Assembly: GCA_963575745.1 (NCBI GenBank)
Contig: CAUYUJ010016294.1
Coordinates: 863,317-927,316 of the forward strand
DNA from: Prorocentrum cordatum
Taxonomy: Eukaryota > Sar > Dinophyceae > Prorocentrales > Prorocentraceae
DNA length: 64,000 bases
Reading direction: 5' to 3'
Shown: positions 20,411 through 31,984 of the stretch, one piece after another
How the letters are laid out: each line of letters begins with the position of its first letter
How positions within the stretch are numbered: the stretch's first letter is position 1
Made by a program: the position numbers and the translations under genes
The notes under the pieces: model-generated
The model's database searches: none
Told to the model about the DNA's origin: nothing
The model's input: only the letters and a program-made list of their open reading frames with translations

Positions 20411-21283
20411 TCAGCTAACCATCGCCGCTACCGGGTAGAAACCGCGCGATGGCTTCAGGTCGTTGAACCGCTCCCTGGCGTCCGCGTAGGCCGCGTAGAC
20501 TCCGTCGCACTCGCCTTGGTCAAGCTCTTGCGCTGTGTTGGGGTCGCGCCGGTAGTGACTCTCGTCGCAGTCGTACCAAGTCTCGTCCTCCTCCGCCCAA
20601 TACGTTTGGTCGCAGTCGTCTAGCTCGTCCTCCGGTTCGCCATTATAGAACTCCTCGTCATAGTACTCTGCTGTGTCTGTGTCCTCGTCAACGAAATACT
20701 GCTTCCGTGCGTGATTCGGCTCGCGCATGATGCTCTCCTGCCCGAACGTTGTCTCCAACGCCTCAATAACCTTATCCTGTGTCATACCCCTACCAACTAA
20801 CGACATGATGACCACCTTCTGGTCCGCGCTGCATCCCCCTCGCCGCAGCGCGAGCCAGCCTCGGACCTTCGCCGGTAGCTCGACGCCGCGCGCCCTGAGC
20901 TCGCGCTCTGCAGCGCGCACTCTTGAGATGTAGGCGACCAGCGTCTCGCCCCTGTACCGCTTGAGCTTGAAGAAGTACTCCTCAAAGTCGCCCGCGAGAT
21001 CCGCCCCGTCGTCCATCTTGAAACGATTCCGCAATATGGCCATGAGCTGCTTCGCCGCGTCGGGTTCGATGAGCTCGTCCGCTGAGAGATCCTCCACTTC
21101 GCTCCTAGCTTCGCCTGTGAGACCTGCGCGGAGCATGAGAGCTGCTTCGCCCTCCTTCTGCTCCAATGTGCGATTCGCGATGAAAACCATTGCCCGCTTC
21201 TCGTACTCTTTCCATTTGCTGGGCGTGCCGTCGAACTGTGGGACTCCTCGATCCGGCAGCATGTCGGCCATCGGCTTAGACAT
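20411..21283 (-). CDS. element B gag (capsid) frame
   Basis: This is an intact 290-codon frame. An in-frame TAG lies just upstream of ATG 21281-21283, which supports this start. VPQFDGTPSKWKEYEKRAM is the typical opening of copia gag; the next 170 residues are helical and charged (AKQLMAILRNRFKMDD, YRGETLVAYISRVRAAEREL), followed by an acidic, Tyr-rich tail (YYDEEFYNGEPEDELDD). TGA at 20411 cuts the frame before the zinc knuckle. Gag would form the particle that holds the RNA. Confidence 0.85.
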   Translation of the reverse strand: MSKPMADMLPDRGVPQFDGTPSKWKEYEKRAMVFIANRTLEQKEGEAALMLRAGLTGEARSEVEDLSADELIEPDAAKQLMAILRNRFKMDDGADLAGDFEEYFFKLKRYRGETLVAYISRVRAAERELRARGVELPAKVRGWLALRRGGCSADQKVVIMSLVGRGMTQDKVIEALETTFGQESIMREPNHARKQYFVDEDTDTAEYYDEEFYNGEPEDELDDCDQTYWAEEDETWYDCDESHYRRDPNTAQELDQGECDGVYAAYADARERFNDLKPSRGFYPVAAMVS

Positions 21284-21516
21284 CCTGCTGATCTAAAACT
21301 GCAGGAAGGCGCTATCCAAAGCGTACTGCACGAAATCGAAACCGCCCCGTTCTGCGCGATCAACTGTGCGATCGGCTGTGGAATCAAACGTGGACTCTGA
21401 CGAGAAACCGACCAGGCGGTCTATGGGATCCGCCGATGGGTCGCAGTTTATGGAGGTGGCGACGAAATCTGGAGACTTGCGGCCGAGATATGGAAGGTCG
21501 AAGCGCGAGCCTGGCT

Positions 21517-21534
21517 GACCAGGCTCGGCTACCA
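21517..21534 (-). promoter_or_regulatory. primer-binding site of element B
   Basis: Three bases inside the 5' LTR end, the minus strand reads TGGTAGCCGAGCCTGGTC. The TGGTA start and GAGCC match the complement of the 3' end of an initiator-Met type tRNA (usual form TGGTATCAGAGCC) with a few differences. This is the place where reverse transcription would be primed. Confidence 0.65.
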
Positions 21535-21537
21535 ATA

Positions 21538-21737
21538 TGAACTTATCAAAGCCACCGAAGTCTTCGATGGCAACAATAAGAATGAAAAACCAGAAGAACA
21601 TCTGATGATCTCTTCACACCGCTGACGCGCTCGACTCAAAACCCCCTAAAAAGTTGTCGGCCAAAACGTAACAGTACGTTCGCTATGCTACAGTCATGCC
21701 CTGCACTATACACAAAATGTACAGCGTATATATCAGA
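21538..21737 (-). repeat. 5' LTR of copia element B
   Basis: Partner of 12840-13038. Plus-strand start TGAACTTATCAAAG, end ATATCAGA: the terminal CA seen in the other LTR is mutated to GA. The promoter for the minus-strand transcript should lie here; no TATA-like motif is convincing. Confidence 0.9.
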
Positions 21738-21744
21738 ACCCCTA
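21738..21744. other. target-site duplication, right copy of element B
   Basis: ACCCCTA, identical to 12833-12839. Seven bases is longer than the 5 bases usual for Ty1/copia. Confidence 0.8.
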
Positions 21745-22035
21745 GATCGCCCAAAATGATCCGACACGCCCAAAGATGGCCACGACAAACAATTTGCTCA
21801 ATATGTTTCGTATACTGCATGTGTTACTCCACGCGGCCTGAAGATGGTTTCAAGAGAACACCCAGAGCCGCAAGAATGTCCCTACAACGTTCCGAAACGG
21901 CAAACTGAAAACAGAGGCCCCAAGACGCCTCCAGGATGGCCCAATGACCTCGAAATGCCCCCAAAAGACCCCAAGACGAACATCCCAAGCTCTTTGTTGG
22001 TCAAGATGGTCTCAAAGTGCCCCAAGACAAAGCTC

Positions 22036-22710
22036 TTAGTTCCCCAATCAGTGCTTGCACTGAAAGGTTCCTAGCGGATTTGAAAAATGTGGCGAAACTG
22101 GCGGCCGATTTCGATAGTCCGCCTGGTTCCCGGGTTCTCTGATCCAGGTTCCCGGGTTCCTGGTTCCCGTCCGATTTCGCTAGGCGGCGGGATTCTCAGG
22201 TTTCCGGGTTCCCGGGTTCTTGGTCGATCTCCTGATCGATCGGTCTCACCATCGATCTCATTACCCATTTCTATTGATCTCACGATAGATCTCATTGTAC
22301 CAATGGAAAACCCAATCAGTGATGGTTATGATGTGGACATCGAGACCGATTGTAGGATCAATAGTGGGATCAAAAGGGGGATCAATAGTGAGGACGGGTT
22401 CAAGGCCAATCGTGAGACCGATCGTGAAATCGATGCAAAAAGATCGAGAATGAGATCGATCGTGATATCGCTCGTGCAGTCTATAATTGTCGCTTGTGCG
22501 ATCGATTGTCGGATCGATTGTGAGATCGATAATGACATCGATAGAAATGTTGGTCATGAGATCGATGATAAGACCGGTCAGTAAGGGGATCGACCAAGAA
22601 CCCGGGAACCCGGAAACCTGAGAACCCCGCCGCCCAGAGAAATCGGCCCGTAACCCAGAACCGGGAACCTAGGACCCCATCAGTGCAAGCACGGATCGGG
22701 GAACAATCGA
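22036..22710. repeat. large inverted repeat with GATCGAT-rich loop
   Basis: The left arm (about 22036-22235: GTTCCCCAATCAGTGCTTGCACTG, in part, then TTCTCAGGTTTCCGGGTTCC and CGGGTTCTTGGTCGATC) is the reverse complement of the right arm (about 22577-22710). The loop carries many GATCGAT and GTGAGATCGAT motifs that pair again with TATCGATCTCAC motifs right of the arm. It resembles a fold-back element. Confidence 0.8.
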
Positions 22711-23501
22711 TCTGACTATCGATGTCACAGTCGATCTTATCATAGATCGCCCGAGCGATCTCACTTATCGATCTCACTTTCGATCTCACTGAATCTACTT
22801 CACTATCGGTCTTTCGATCGGCCGTACTATCGTCCTCACTATTGATCCCACTTTCGATCTCCCTATCGATCCAACACTCGATCTCAATGTCCTTATCACA
22901 AATTTTCAAACGCAAACCATGCACTGAGTTGGGTTTTTCTCTGGTGCAATTGGTCAAGATGGTCCCAACGTGCCCCCAGGTGCCCCCAAGTCTATAATTG
23001 TCGCTTGTGCGATCGATTGTCGGATCGATTGTGAGATCGATAATGACATCGATAGAAATGTTGGTCATGAGATCGATGATAAGACCGGTCAGTAAGGGGA
23101 TCGACCAAGAACCCGGGAACCCGGAAACCTGAGAACCCCGCCGCCCAGAGAAATCGGCCCGTAACCCAGAACCGGGAACCTAGGACCCCATCAGTGCAAG
23201 CACGGATCGGGGAACAATCGATCTGACTATCGATGTCACAGTCGATCTTATCATAGATCGCCCGAGCGATCTCACTTATCGATCTCACTTTCGATCTCAC
23301 TGAATCTACTTCACTATCGGTCTTTCGATCGGCCGTACTATCGTCCTCACTATTGATCCCACTTTCGATCTCCCTATCGATCCAACACTCGATCTCAATG
23401 TCCTTATCACAAATTTTCAAACGCAAACCATGCACTGAGTTGGGTTTTTCTCTGGTGCAATTGGTCAAGATGGTCCCAACGTGCCCCCAGGTGCCCCCAA
23501 G
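22480..23501. repeat. 511-bp perfect tandem duplication
   Basis: Copy 1 is 22480-22990 and copy 2 is 22991-23501. Both start TCTATAATTGTCGCTTGTGC and end GTGCCCCCAAG. By eye they are identical throughout, so the event is very recent or an assembly artefact. It duplicates the right arm of the inverted repeat. Confidence 0.95.
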
Positions 23502-24683
23502 ATGGCCAGACGACGCCCCAGGATGGCCCAGGGATATTTCCTAGATGCGGCTTGATGTCATTCAAGTTGCATCGTTTGCAAGGAGCGATTAGCACTCAGG
23601 CTAAGGCATACGCACTCCCAAAGTCCTTTCGAACACAGTGGTGTAGAGGTGCATGCGCAGAAAAGAAGCAGCAGCGACAGCTGCATGGAGGGCTGCCAGG
23701 AGTGGGAGAGGCCCAAGCGGCAGAAGCGGCGGCGTTTTTTTCGAGCGGCCTAATTTCGCGCTCAGGGTGCGAATCTGGTCTGTGGGCAAAGCCGGTGGCC
23801 GCAGCTCCCGTCTCAAAGAGCACAGAAAAGAGGTGCCCGGCCTTCGTCCTCATCTCCCGCTGGTCCACCCACCTCCTGCCCCGCTTGATCCTCCTGTGCC
23901 TCATGTGCCTCCCGTTCCCCCATGCCTCCACTCCCTCCACTCCACCCTTGCCTCCACTCCCCCCATGCCTCCACTTCTCTCCACTCCACCCACTCCAGTC
24001 CGTGTTCCTCCCGGCCTCCCGTAATCCACAGGTCCCCCTGGGTCCCTAGCGACCCGTCTGGCCCTCTGCGACGTCGACGATATCCAGGAACCTTCGGGGC
24101 CGCGCGCTGCAGGACTTTCGTAGGGCTGCGCATGCTTTACAGCACAACCTGCTGAGTTGTTTGCGCCCTCCGTCAACAAGCCTCCTCACGGCAGCCGCCA
24201 CACTGGCACCGCCAGGAGGCTATTCACCTCGGCACACCTTCTCATCGAAAGGCCCACCACTCTGCACGGCCACGGGATATCGATGCAAACTTTCCGGCGG
24301 CCCTTGGCAAGAGGCGCCGACGGGTATTCTCACGCCCCTGGGAAGAGCAGACCGGAGCACTGCTCCCCAAGTCCTCAACTGAACGAGGCGACGATCTGGG
24401 TATCATGGTCTGCCGACGAAGGCACGCGCGTCCTTCTCCTGCGGTAGACAAGCCTCCTGCGGCCTCTTGTGGGTCAGACCATTGCCTTCTCCAGTTGTTC
24501 GTACGTCCAACGTTCCGTGCACCGCCAATATCAGCTTGGTGTGTGCGCCGCCCGCTGGCTGTATCCAGCCTTGTTTGCCTTTGCGACGACCCGTTGACAC
24601 ACGGACCTGCGATCCAACTAAAACCGCCCTTCCTCTCAACCTCCTCCTTTTCCTCATGTTGCAAATATAGCAGGGACCATTTT
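23502..24683. other. unresolved; CCTCCACTCC repeats and one weak minus-strand frame
   Basis: CCTCCACTCC-type units fill 23920-24000. The minus frame 24403-24657 (84 codons) contains VLVGSQVRVSTGRRKGKQGW, which has the rhythm of a KOW-like beta strand, but nothing around it supports a gene. Confidence 0.25.
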
Positions 24684-24860
24684 TGAACGGAGAAGGATCA
24701 TCACCCCCTCAACTGGCCCCAAAACAGGCCATGATAATCCTCTAGCCTTTCGCTGCGAACAACGGTATGCAGAGCTGTAAACCCACTTAAATGGATAGAA
24801 TATCCAAATGCATGTGCAGAACACACGCTCCACACCGAGTCACACTGCCATGTCCTTTCA
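24684..24860 (-). repeat. 3' LTR of copia element C
   Basis: It starts TGAACGG and ends TTTCA. It aligns with 31770-31898 for its first part (GGATCATCACCCCCTCAACTGG against GGATCATCATCCCGTCAAGTGG, each in part) and with 33926-34002 for the rest (GTGCAGAACACACGCTCC against TTGCAGAACACATGCTCC). Confidence 0.7.
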
Positions 24861-25374
24861 CACATACCCCTCGGCCAAATGTGGCAGTAAGAAGCAGCGG
24901 GCGCATGGCTCATATAAAGTGAAATGGATGGGAGCGAACTAAATGGTACACGCGCGTGGCATGGCAAGACAGCTAAACATCACGACTGTAAATGCAGAAG
25001 CTATAAGGAGTACCGTGGCGAATCGAAATGTGTAATGCAGTTGGAATCAGAACTGGCGCAGGCAAAATGCTATAATGTGTTGGGCGTAAACGCTCGGTGG
25101 TTTCCTAACACGAAATACGCTATTTTAGATTGCCACAAAGTATAGGTAAAGCAGAACGGTTGACAGAGGTTGAAGGGGCGTTGACGAGCCCTGGCGTTTA
25201 ACTGATCCAAAACTCATGTATCCGTCAAAGCGGCACGCGATGATAACCCAAAGATCAGTAAAGCTGACACTCAGTAGCGGGTGCCAGCTCGTGCCGTCCT
25301 CCAACACTGCGTTGATAGGTCAAACGCACGTGCATGGAAATATCGCCCCTGCGCACATACTTGGTAAATCGTCC
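24861..25374. other. element C 3' interior, no motif
   Basis: RNase H is expected here on the minus strand but I could not identify it. On the minus strand GAGGGGTATG lies just before the LTR and could be a remnant polypurine tract. Confidence 0.3.
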
Positions 25375-25617
25375 CTATGAGCTGGTAAGCAGATTCGCCG
25401 CGTCACATGTTACAACAAGCGTGGTGACGCGTACCCGCTGACATAGCCAGCGTGATTTGCAAAACCCAAAGACAAATTTCCCCCATGTTGCTGGCGGCGT
25501 TCCGAATGCCGCACACGATGCCAATGATATGCCACACGTGCCCGGCTCACGATCTTCTTCAGGTAGCCAAATGAAGATGCGACTGTTGTCCCCGACATCA
25601 GAGCCTGCCCCGAACAC
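25375..25617 (-). pseudogene. element C reverse transcriptase fragment (RVT_2)
   Basis: In this 80-codon frame the segment NSRIFIWLPEEDREPGTCG followed by FGTPPATWGKF matches the copia RT stretch where P-E-E-D-x-x-x-G is followed by the L-Y-G-x-x-x-A-x-x-x-W motif (here LASCAAFGTPPATW). The catalytic VDD region was not found downstream. The fragment is far too short for an active enzyme. Confidence 0.45.
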
Positions 25618-26710
25618 AAAAATAAATCACAGCTTGAGCCATTTCCCACGCCCCCCTCGGTCACGCATCCGCAACTGCCATGGATCGGCGAGACGCACGA
25701 CTCGGGTCAGGGGGGCCCGGGTTGGCCCGACGGGGCCTTCATGGGAATGACGCGACCCACTCTGAAATTTCACGCGACCTCCCGCCGCACACATCCCACG
25801 AAAACTGGACCGTCAAAATCCTGGACGCGCTCATAAAAAAGCGCCGGCAAACTCGAGATCCGGCGCACTCGAGTCTTTCGTGCCCCCGAATAGAGAATAA
25901 CAGTTTCTGGGCGCCCACTGGAGGGATGGCTGGAAATCGGCTCTCCTTGGGAACTGTACTTAGCCCACGCGCTGGGATCTGCAATCAGGATTGGCCTCGC
26001 CATACTTGTTGATGCCAATCCACCTCGTACCCATGGGGGGCATTGCCGGTGACAGCCCAACATCCCCCCCCCCCCTTTCACTTTCTCATCGACCTCGAGC
26101 TTCCAGAACTGCCCCATCTCCTCCTCCTCCCGACCTTGCAACATGACTCCTGGCTAGAGCTCGCCCCCAGATACATCGCCCCGAGCACGCACTTGGCCAT
26201 CTTCGCGATAAGCTACACCTGTCACCTCCGGCAACAGGCTGCGCCTCGACGATACCCCCACACGCCCGGCGCACCCCTGGAGTCGTCAACCGCCGCTGGC
26301 GTCGGCGCGCTCCACTGTTCCATTGGCGAGGTTGGATGCGTTGAGAAGCGCGTCAGGTGAATCCAGTCTCTGCGTTGCGCCCCCCCCCCCCCCCCTGCAT
26401 TCCCCCATCTGCCCTGTTCCATGAAAATCGCCAACCCCGCTGTCCTCGAGTACCTGACTGGCGTCGAAGTCCCGAGTGGCCCCGCGCAGGCACGAACTCA
26501 ATTTCGGCTGAATTCTTGAAGCGCGAGACGCGGCGCGCCAAGACCCTTTCTGAACCAGGTTTACAAGAGCCCATTTTCATAGCCACTCGATCCGCGCTGG
26601 ACCATGCACTCCTGCGGTTTCGCCCGATTCGATCCCATGGACCTCGGGGTCGCAGACCCTGAAAGAGCACCCTAACATGTCATTGTCCGTCATCTGCTTA
26701 ACTGGGCCTC
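25618..26710. other. element C interior, degenerate
   Basis: Integrase is expected on the minus strand here. Poly-C runs (26062-26077, 26380-26394, 26761-26782) break the region. Frame 25770-26144 (-) is unrecognised. Confidence 0.3.
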
Positions 26711-27160
26711 TCACGCATAGCTCGACAGAGCCGGTCTGGAACTATCTCCGACACCCGCGCGCCCCCCCCCCCCCCCCCCCCCCATTACACCACCTGCCCC
26801 AGGTCGCAACAAGAAAAAAAACCATCGCACGCCCGCACTTCGTCGCGACATAAAATTATTCCGAACTGGCGGCGCGGTCCAACTCGAGGCACCCAAAAAG
26901 TGCCCAAAGAGAAAATATGGGCCATTATTTGTCTGAGCCGCACATAGTGCGAATGCAAACTGGAGGCGTTCAACCCCACAAGCAAGCATGTTCATCACTC
27001 GAACTGAAGGCTCGTGGTCTGCTGGAGGCTGCGCGAAGTGGACTCACTGTGAATGTCCCATGGCTTCCCGCGCTCATCACAAGCGGTAAGGTCCACGGCC
27101 AACCCTGGCGCAAGTCCCCTTCTTTCTGCAACGCCAGCCACTCGGACTGGCAAGTGAGCA
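26711..27160 (-). pseudogene. methyltransferase-like domain remnant in element C
   Basis: Frame one (ending 26995) reads VAGVAERRGLAPGLAVDLTA then CDERGKPWDIHSE, like the D-L-T...P-W-D-F segment that follows the SAM-binding motif in dinoflagellate copia polyproteins. After a frameshift, frame two (26711-26998) reads FALCAAQTNNGPYFLFGHFL and GASSWTAPPV, matching the 'F-x-E-H-P-x-G-A-S-S-W' segment, with Glu now Gly and Pro now Phe. The Cys loop between the two was lost with the frameshift. It is a diverged relative of the domain in element B. Confidence 0.45.
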
Positions 27161-30100
27161 CCAGCAAGGCGCGCCTGGGCGACATGCCCACCATCGCCGC
27201 GCAAACCCACTGCTTCCCAAACATCTTCCACCAGTTCAACGACGCCAGAAATGGCGCCGAAGAACCACTCCACCACATCCACATTCAAGCGCTTCACGTT
27301 TAACCCGTCGCATGCGCCCGCAGCGCCCACGTCGTCCTGTTTTCCACCCCCCTCCTCACTGGGCCCCTCGCTACCTCTGGCGCCGGGGGCCCTTACTGCA
27401 TCTGCTCGTCTTCCACTTTTTCCTTTCCAATTTCTTCGGCTCCCTCCCCGCCCCCGCGGGCCTCTGCCATTCTCTACTGCCGCTGACCTCGGCGGAGCAA
27501 CATGAGCCGGGCGCGCGTCGTCGTCGCCGCCGCAGATGGCCCAGAACTCAATCCATTCCGCCCGAAGACCTCGCAATTTTACATTCGCAATGATTTGCCC
27601 ACTTGCCAGCCGCGCCCCCCGCGCCACCCGCGCCTGGATAAATCCATGCACTCGTCTCTTGTCACACTCCTTCTTCGGAGCGTTGGCCCCCATGCCCTTT
27701 GGCGCATGCATCGGCGTTCTGGATTCACGGTGCTGTCCGATTGCCAACCCGCCTCAGAACGCACAACTGCCCGCCAGAGTGCCCTCACCACTGCTATCTT
27801 GCCTCGCGCTGATGGGCCCCGCCCACAGTTGAGCCATCGCTAATCTTTCCTGAATGTTCAGATCGCCTTGTCATTTGCGCCACTACAAAACACTGTGCGC
27901 GGAGTCTACCCCCGCTAAAGCTCTACACCCATAACACCCCGGCGTAGGCCTCAGAGCCACGCACTCCGATTCCATTGCGACACCAACGGCCTGGCGTCAA
28001 CGGCCGGACTTTGACTGGGCACCGCCATGGGTAAGATCACTCGGGCTTCAACATCCATTCCTAATGCGCTGGAACCGGGTGGCCAAGGTCAACCTCTCAT
28101 ATTAGCATCCTCTTCCAGGCCACATCTCTCTTGATCATGTCCTCTGTGCCTCACGCTCATGGGATTTGGCGACGCCGCCCCTGGCATCGACGCTCAACCC
28201 CCGGCCAGCTCCATGCGCCCCCAAGACTGCCCACGCACGCACGCACGCGCATGCGCGCGCCTTGCTACCAGGCCACCCCCTCCTTCCGCGGGGGAGTCAT
28301 CAGATGCACGACGCGCTCCCCAGACTCGAGCAACGCGCAATTGAATCTGCGCCCTCGGCACCCTTCATGGGCCGTCTTTCAATTGGCGTCAGTCGCGAGC
28401 TCACCGATGAGAGAAGACGCGCAAGCGACCCACCTAGCACTACTGCACTAGAACTCCATCATATACCCGTCGCCGAAGGCGCTCCCTGACGTCCGAATTT
28501 GACAGCTTGCTGCGGCCCTGGCCCAATCTACTTCACTGCTCGCTTGGAAACACCGACATGGACTAACATCCACCCCCAAGTCTAGGTAACATGACGCCAT
28601 GCCAGCCGCCTTCAGCGCCGCCATGGATGACTCACTGCCGCTTTCAAGGCTAGCTCCCGCGCCACTGGTCAAAAAAAATCACACAACACCTCGACAAAAT
28701 AATGACCCACTCCCTTTTTGAGTGCAACGCGGCTCCGAGTTTACGTGGCCCCCAGGCATCGGGCGACGACAATGGGGCCCCTTTCCTTCCTCTTCACTCC
28801 CCCTTCTTGCCGCTTAACCGCATGTTCCAACGAGACCGCTGGCCCTCCTCGACCCTTTGGTGCCGGCATCCGTTTGCGAGCACTCCGCTCGGCCTTCCCC
28901 CCAGCGCGGCGGGGGGCGCCAGCTTCGGCGCGGCGGGCGAGTTGCGCCGCGCAATCAGCTTCTTCATCGCTGGGCCCCGCGCCGCGCGCGACCCCCTCGG
29001 GCACCCCCGCCCAGCGTCGCGCGAACATTCTCGACGTCACATAAACTCGCTGCCCTCTTCCTCATCCTCTTCATTGCCCTCTAAGTTCATTGCGGTTGGA
29101 GCCAGACTGGGGCCCGCGGGATCAGCAGGGCCCGACGGAGCGGGCCCGCCACGAGAGCTAGCTGCCAGGGAAAACCCCACGCCACCCCCCACTAAGCTCC
29201 TTCACTTTTCTCGCCCTCTCTTGGCTCGGAACTTGGATGCCGAACTGGCAAGGCCCGCCCCCCCCCGCCGATGGCCGCTTCGCGCCCAGTCGCCCCGCGC
29301 CCAAGGCAACAGCGGGATCGCCCACCCTCGCGTCGATCTAGAACTACGCGACCCTCTGCCTCTACCCTGTCGCGCGCAGACCCGAGCAACGAGTTGTCGC
29401 CAGCCCCCCGGACAGGCGCGCACTCTGCGCGCCCGCGTCCGTTTTTCCCAGCGAAGACAATTTGCCCATCATTCCACATAACTGGCCCATCGGCCGCGCT
29501 GCAGCGCTCGCCGCTCATCGAGGCCTCCGCGGGCTTAACGGGAACGAGTCCCCACGTTCGGGGGGGCCGACCGCAGCGGGGCCCCTCGACCCCACGGCAA
29601 CAACAATCGCCTCTGCCCCATTTCCCCGGCCCATCAGCGGCACTTCGCACGCTCTTGGTCGGGCCCCCCCATCTCCGCCGGCTACGGCTCGGCGCGCTCG
29701 CCCGCCCAACCCCCCCCCCCGGGTTAACGCGCCCCGAAATTCGAATGCCCCGCACGGCGCCGCGGTCGCAAGCAACGCCGCACCCACGCAGCGCACACTT
29801 TCTTTCAATCCCTAAACCAAGCCTGACGGCCCCCCCTCTTCGCCACCTGGCGTCGCATCCTCAACTCCAGGGCCCTCTGAACCGCCTCTGTTGCAACGCC
29901 GTTGCCGGCAAGGCCGCCGCCGCCAGCGGCGTCGCCCATTTCGACGCCGCAGCGCCCGCGCCCTGGCAGGGGTCGCTCCGACATCTGCGGGGGCCCCCCT
30001 GCGCCTCCTGCACCCCCTCGACCCGGGTTTTCGTCGTCGGCGGCCGCGGGGCAGCGTGCTGAGGCATGGCCCTTTCCACCGCCTTCGCCGCGCTCGCTCT

Positions 30101-30469
30101 CGCCGATCGGCGCAAATTCTCAATTTCCTCCTCCATTCCACCCTGGGGCTCGGTTCCCTTGGCAACCTTCCTCGGCGCAACGCCTTGGGCAACCCTCGGC
30201 GCTCTGGTGCCCCACTCCGCATCCTCGCCTTTTGGCGACGTGCCCGCGCCCTCCACGCCTGCGACAGATAGGCCCAGTAACCCGTGCCTTTTTTCACACT
30301 TACATCATTCACACCACCGCACCCACCGATGTCTTCCTCTTTCCAAGTCCCAGTTTCCATTCTGATCATAGTAACCGGACTCACTCACGTTCGCGCCCCA
30401 CTCCCAAGCATCCACATCGTGAAGTTGACCAATCTCCACGGACTCGTCGTTCTTCGCGTCGGCGTCCAG
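27161..30469 (-). other. element C interior, unresolved coding-like sequence
   Basis: Minus-strand frames are rich in Arg, Gly, Glu and Ala and the plus strand in Pro and Ser, as for decayed Pro-rich linker or gag tail. Frame 29861-30256 (-) with MEEEIENLRRSARASAAKAV looks helical. Protease was not found. No feature can be named. Confidence 0.3.
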
Positions 30470-31731
30470 TCATCTCTTTCCGGCCCAATCCTCACACTTG
30501 ATGGGGAGTTTCTGGTAGGTGAACATATACAACGACTCTGGCGCCTTGCGACAGCCCTGCTGCGAGTCGTCGAACCCACCACGCGCGCGGGCCACGATCG
30601 CCCTCAGGCCAGTGACCCTGAACGGGAAAAGAGGCGAGCATTCACACCCACAGTTCTCCATGGGGTCTATTAGCGCACTCCACTGTTCCAGCTGTGTCGA
30701 CACGTCATGAACCTTCTTGGGGATTTCTCCATTCACGGCCAGGTTCACGACGCGCGACAGTGCGCCTCCTGCAGCGGCCGGTGCCACCCATGTGTTTTAC
30801 GGTACGCCATGAAGCCGTCTCCCCTGAGCTTTCCCCGCGGCTCCGCCCCTTCCACTTTGCCATTCACAAAATACCTAAGATCCTCGTCCCAACTCCGCGA
30901 AATCGTCATCGCCGAGATCGCATCGTCGTCGTCGGAATATTTCAGCGTCGTCTTCTCTCCGGATGGTTGACGTTCTGGTGAACTCGCTCTAGGTCACGCC
31001 CCCGTTCGTAATTTGCATCAGACCGCCCTCTTCGTCATCGGGCAGCACTCGTTGTTCAAAATGTGCAGGGCTTTCCGGGGAAGCATGCCTCACTCGGGCG
31101 ACCGCGTTCAGCGACTTCTCGTTCCACTCTCTGAGAATGGTCTGGTCGCCCGAGAACATCTTTAACTGTCGGGCGGCTTTTTGCCTCGCTGACGGGCTTC
31201 TTCCCACTTCCCTCAGTATTCGTGCTTCCCGCGGACTGCGTAGCCCCGGCGACCTTGGCAAAATGCTCCGAGACGTTCGATTGACGCTGGAGTTCGGTCT
31301 TAACGTGCTTTTTGAAGTTGTTGAACTGTTCCTCGCAATACACGTCGCGGCTGATGACAACCTGCATGCGGCAGTCATCAGACAGGCATCCATGTTGCAG
31401 GTCAACTGTGGCATCGTGAACGCCTAATCCTCGTCAACCGTCCTGTACCCAGTGTGGCGCTGCGCTCGAAGAACAACCGCATGCGTTCGTGGTTGGTCTT
31501 GACAGCGGCGTTAGCAGATAACCGAAGTCTCCGTTCTCGTAAACGGCGTGGCACAGTTCCGAGAATCGACTCGTGCTCAGGTTGCACCAGTTCTCTCGGA
31601 CCTTCGGTGATGTACCCAGACTCGGTGTTGCGGCCGCCGCCGCGGCCATCGGAGGGAGGCAGCTGCTTCGCGGATTGAGCCGCACGCACTGGAACGCGCG
31701 GGGCGAACCACGTGCTCCGCCACCATGACAA
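30470..31731 (-). pseudogene. coding remnants in gag position of element C
   Basis: Several protein-like minus-strand pieces lie in shifting frames: RENWCNLSTSRFSELCHAVY (31500-31600), EEQFNNFKKHVKTELQRQSN (31290-31345), LKMFSGDQTILREWNEKSLN (near 31130), RSWDEDLRYFVNGKVEGAEP (near 30870) and LIDPMENCGCECSPLFPF (near 30640). Their place just inside the 5' LTR suggests gag, but the usual gag motifs are not recognisable. Frame changes occur about every 150-300 bases. Confidence 0.35.
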
Positions 31732-31769
31732 TATGGCAGGCGCTATTTTCCCTGGGTGAAATCAAAACT

Positions 31770-31898
31770 TGAAACAAAACGGAAGAGGATCATCATCCCG
31801 TCAAGTGGTCCAGAAATAACTTAAACACTGACGTTCCTCCAGACGCTGGCTACGCACAACGCGATGCAAATCGGCAACCTCACTAAATGGGACGGAGC
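31770..31898 (-). repeat. 5' LTR of element C, first part
   Basis: Matches 24684 onward. Interrupted at about 31898 by the LINE fragment; the LTR resumes at 33926. Confidence 0.65.
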
Positions 31899-31984
31899 AC
31901 CCTCTGCGCAGGGCGGCCCATCTGGCCGTAAACCCGCGGGTGCACGGCAGGTCAGCCACCATAAAACTTGCCATCCAGACTGCG

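Larger units (their letters stand above)
12840..21737 (-). mobile_element. Ty1/copia retrotransposon B, full length, decayed
   Basis: This 8.9-kb element is bounded by two ~200-bp LTRs and a 7-bp target-site duplication. Reading on the minus strand the order is LTR, primer-binding site, gag, zinc knuckle, protease, methyltransferase-like domain, gag-pre-integrase, integrase, Pro-rich linker, RT, RNase H, C-terminal region, a minisatellite block, LTR. Stops and frameshifts occur in nearly every domain, so it is an inactive copy. The LTR divergence indicates an old insertion. Confidence 0.9.

Noticed and set aside
22480-23501. CRISPR-like array of GATCGAT repeats
   Set aside because: Units are irregular, without equal spacers, and the genome is eukaryotic.
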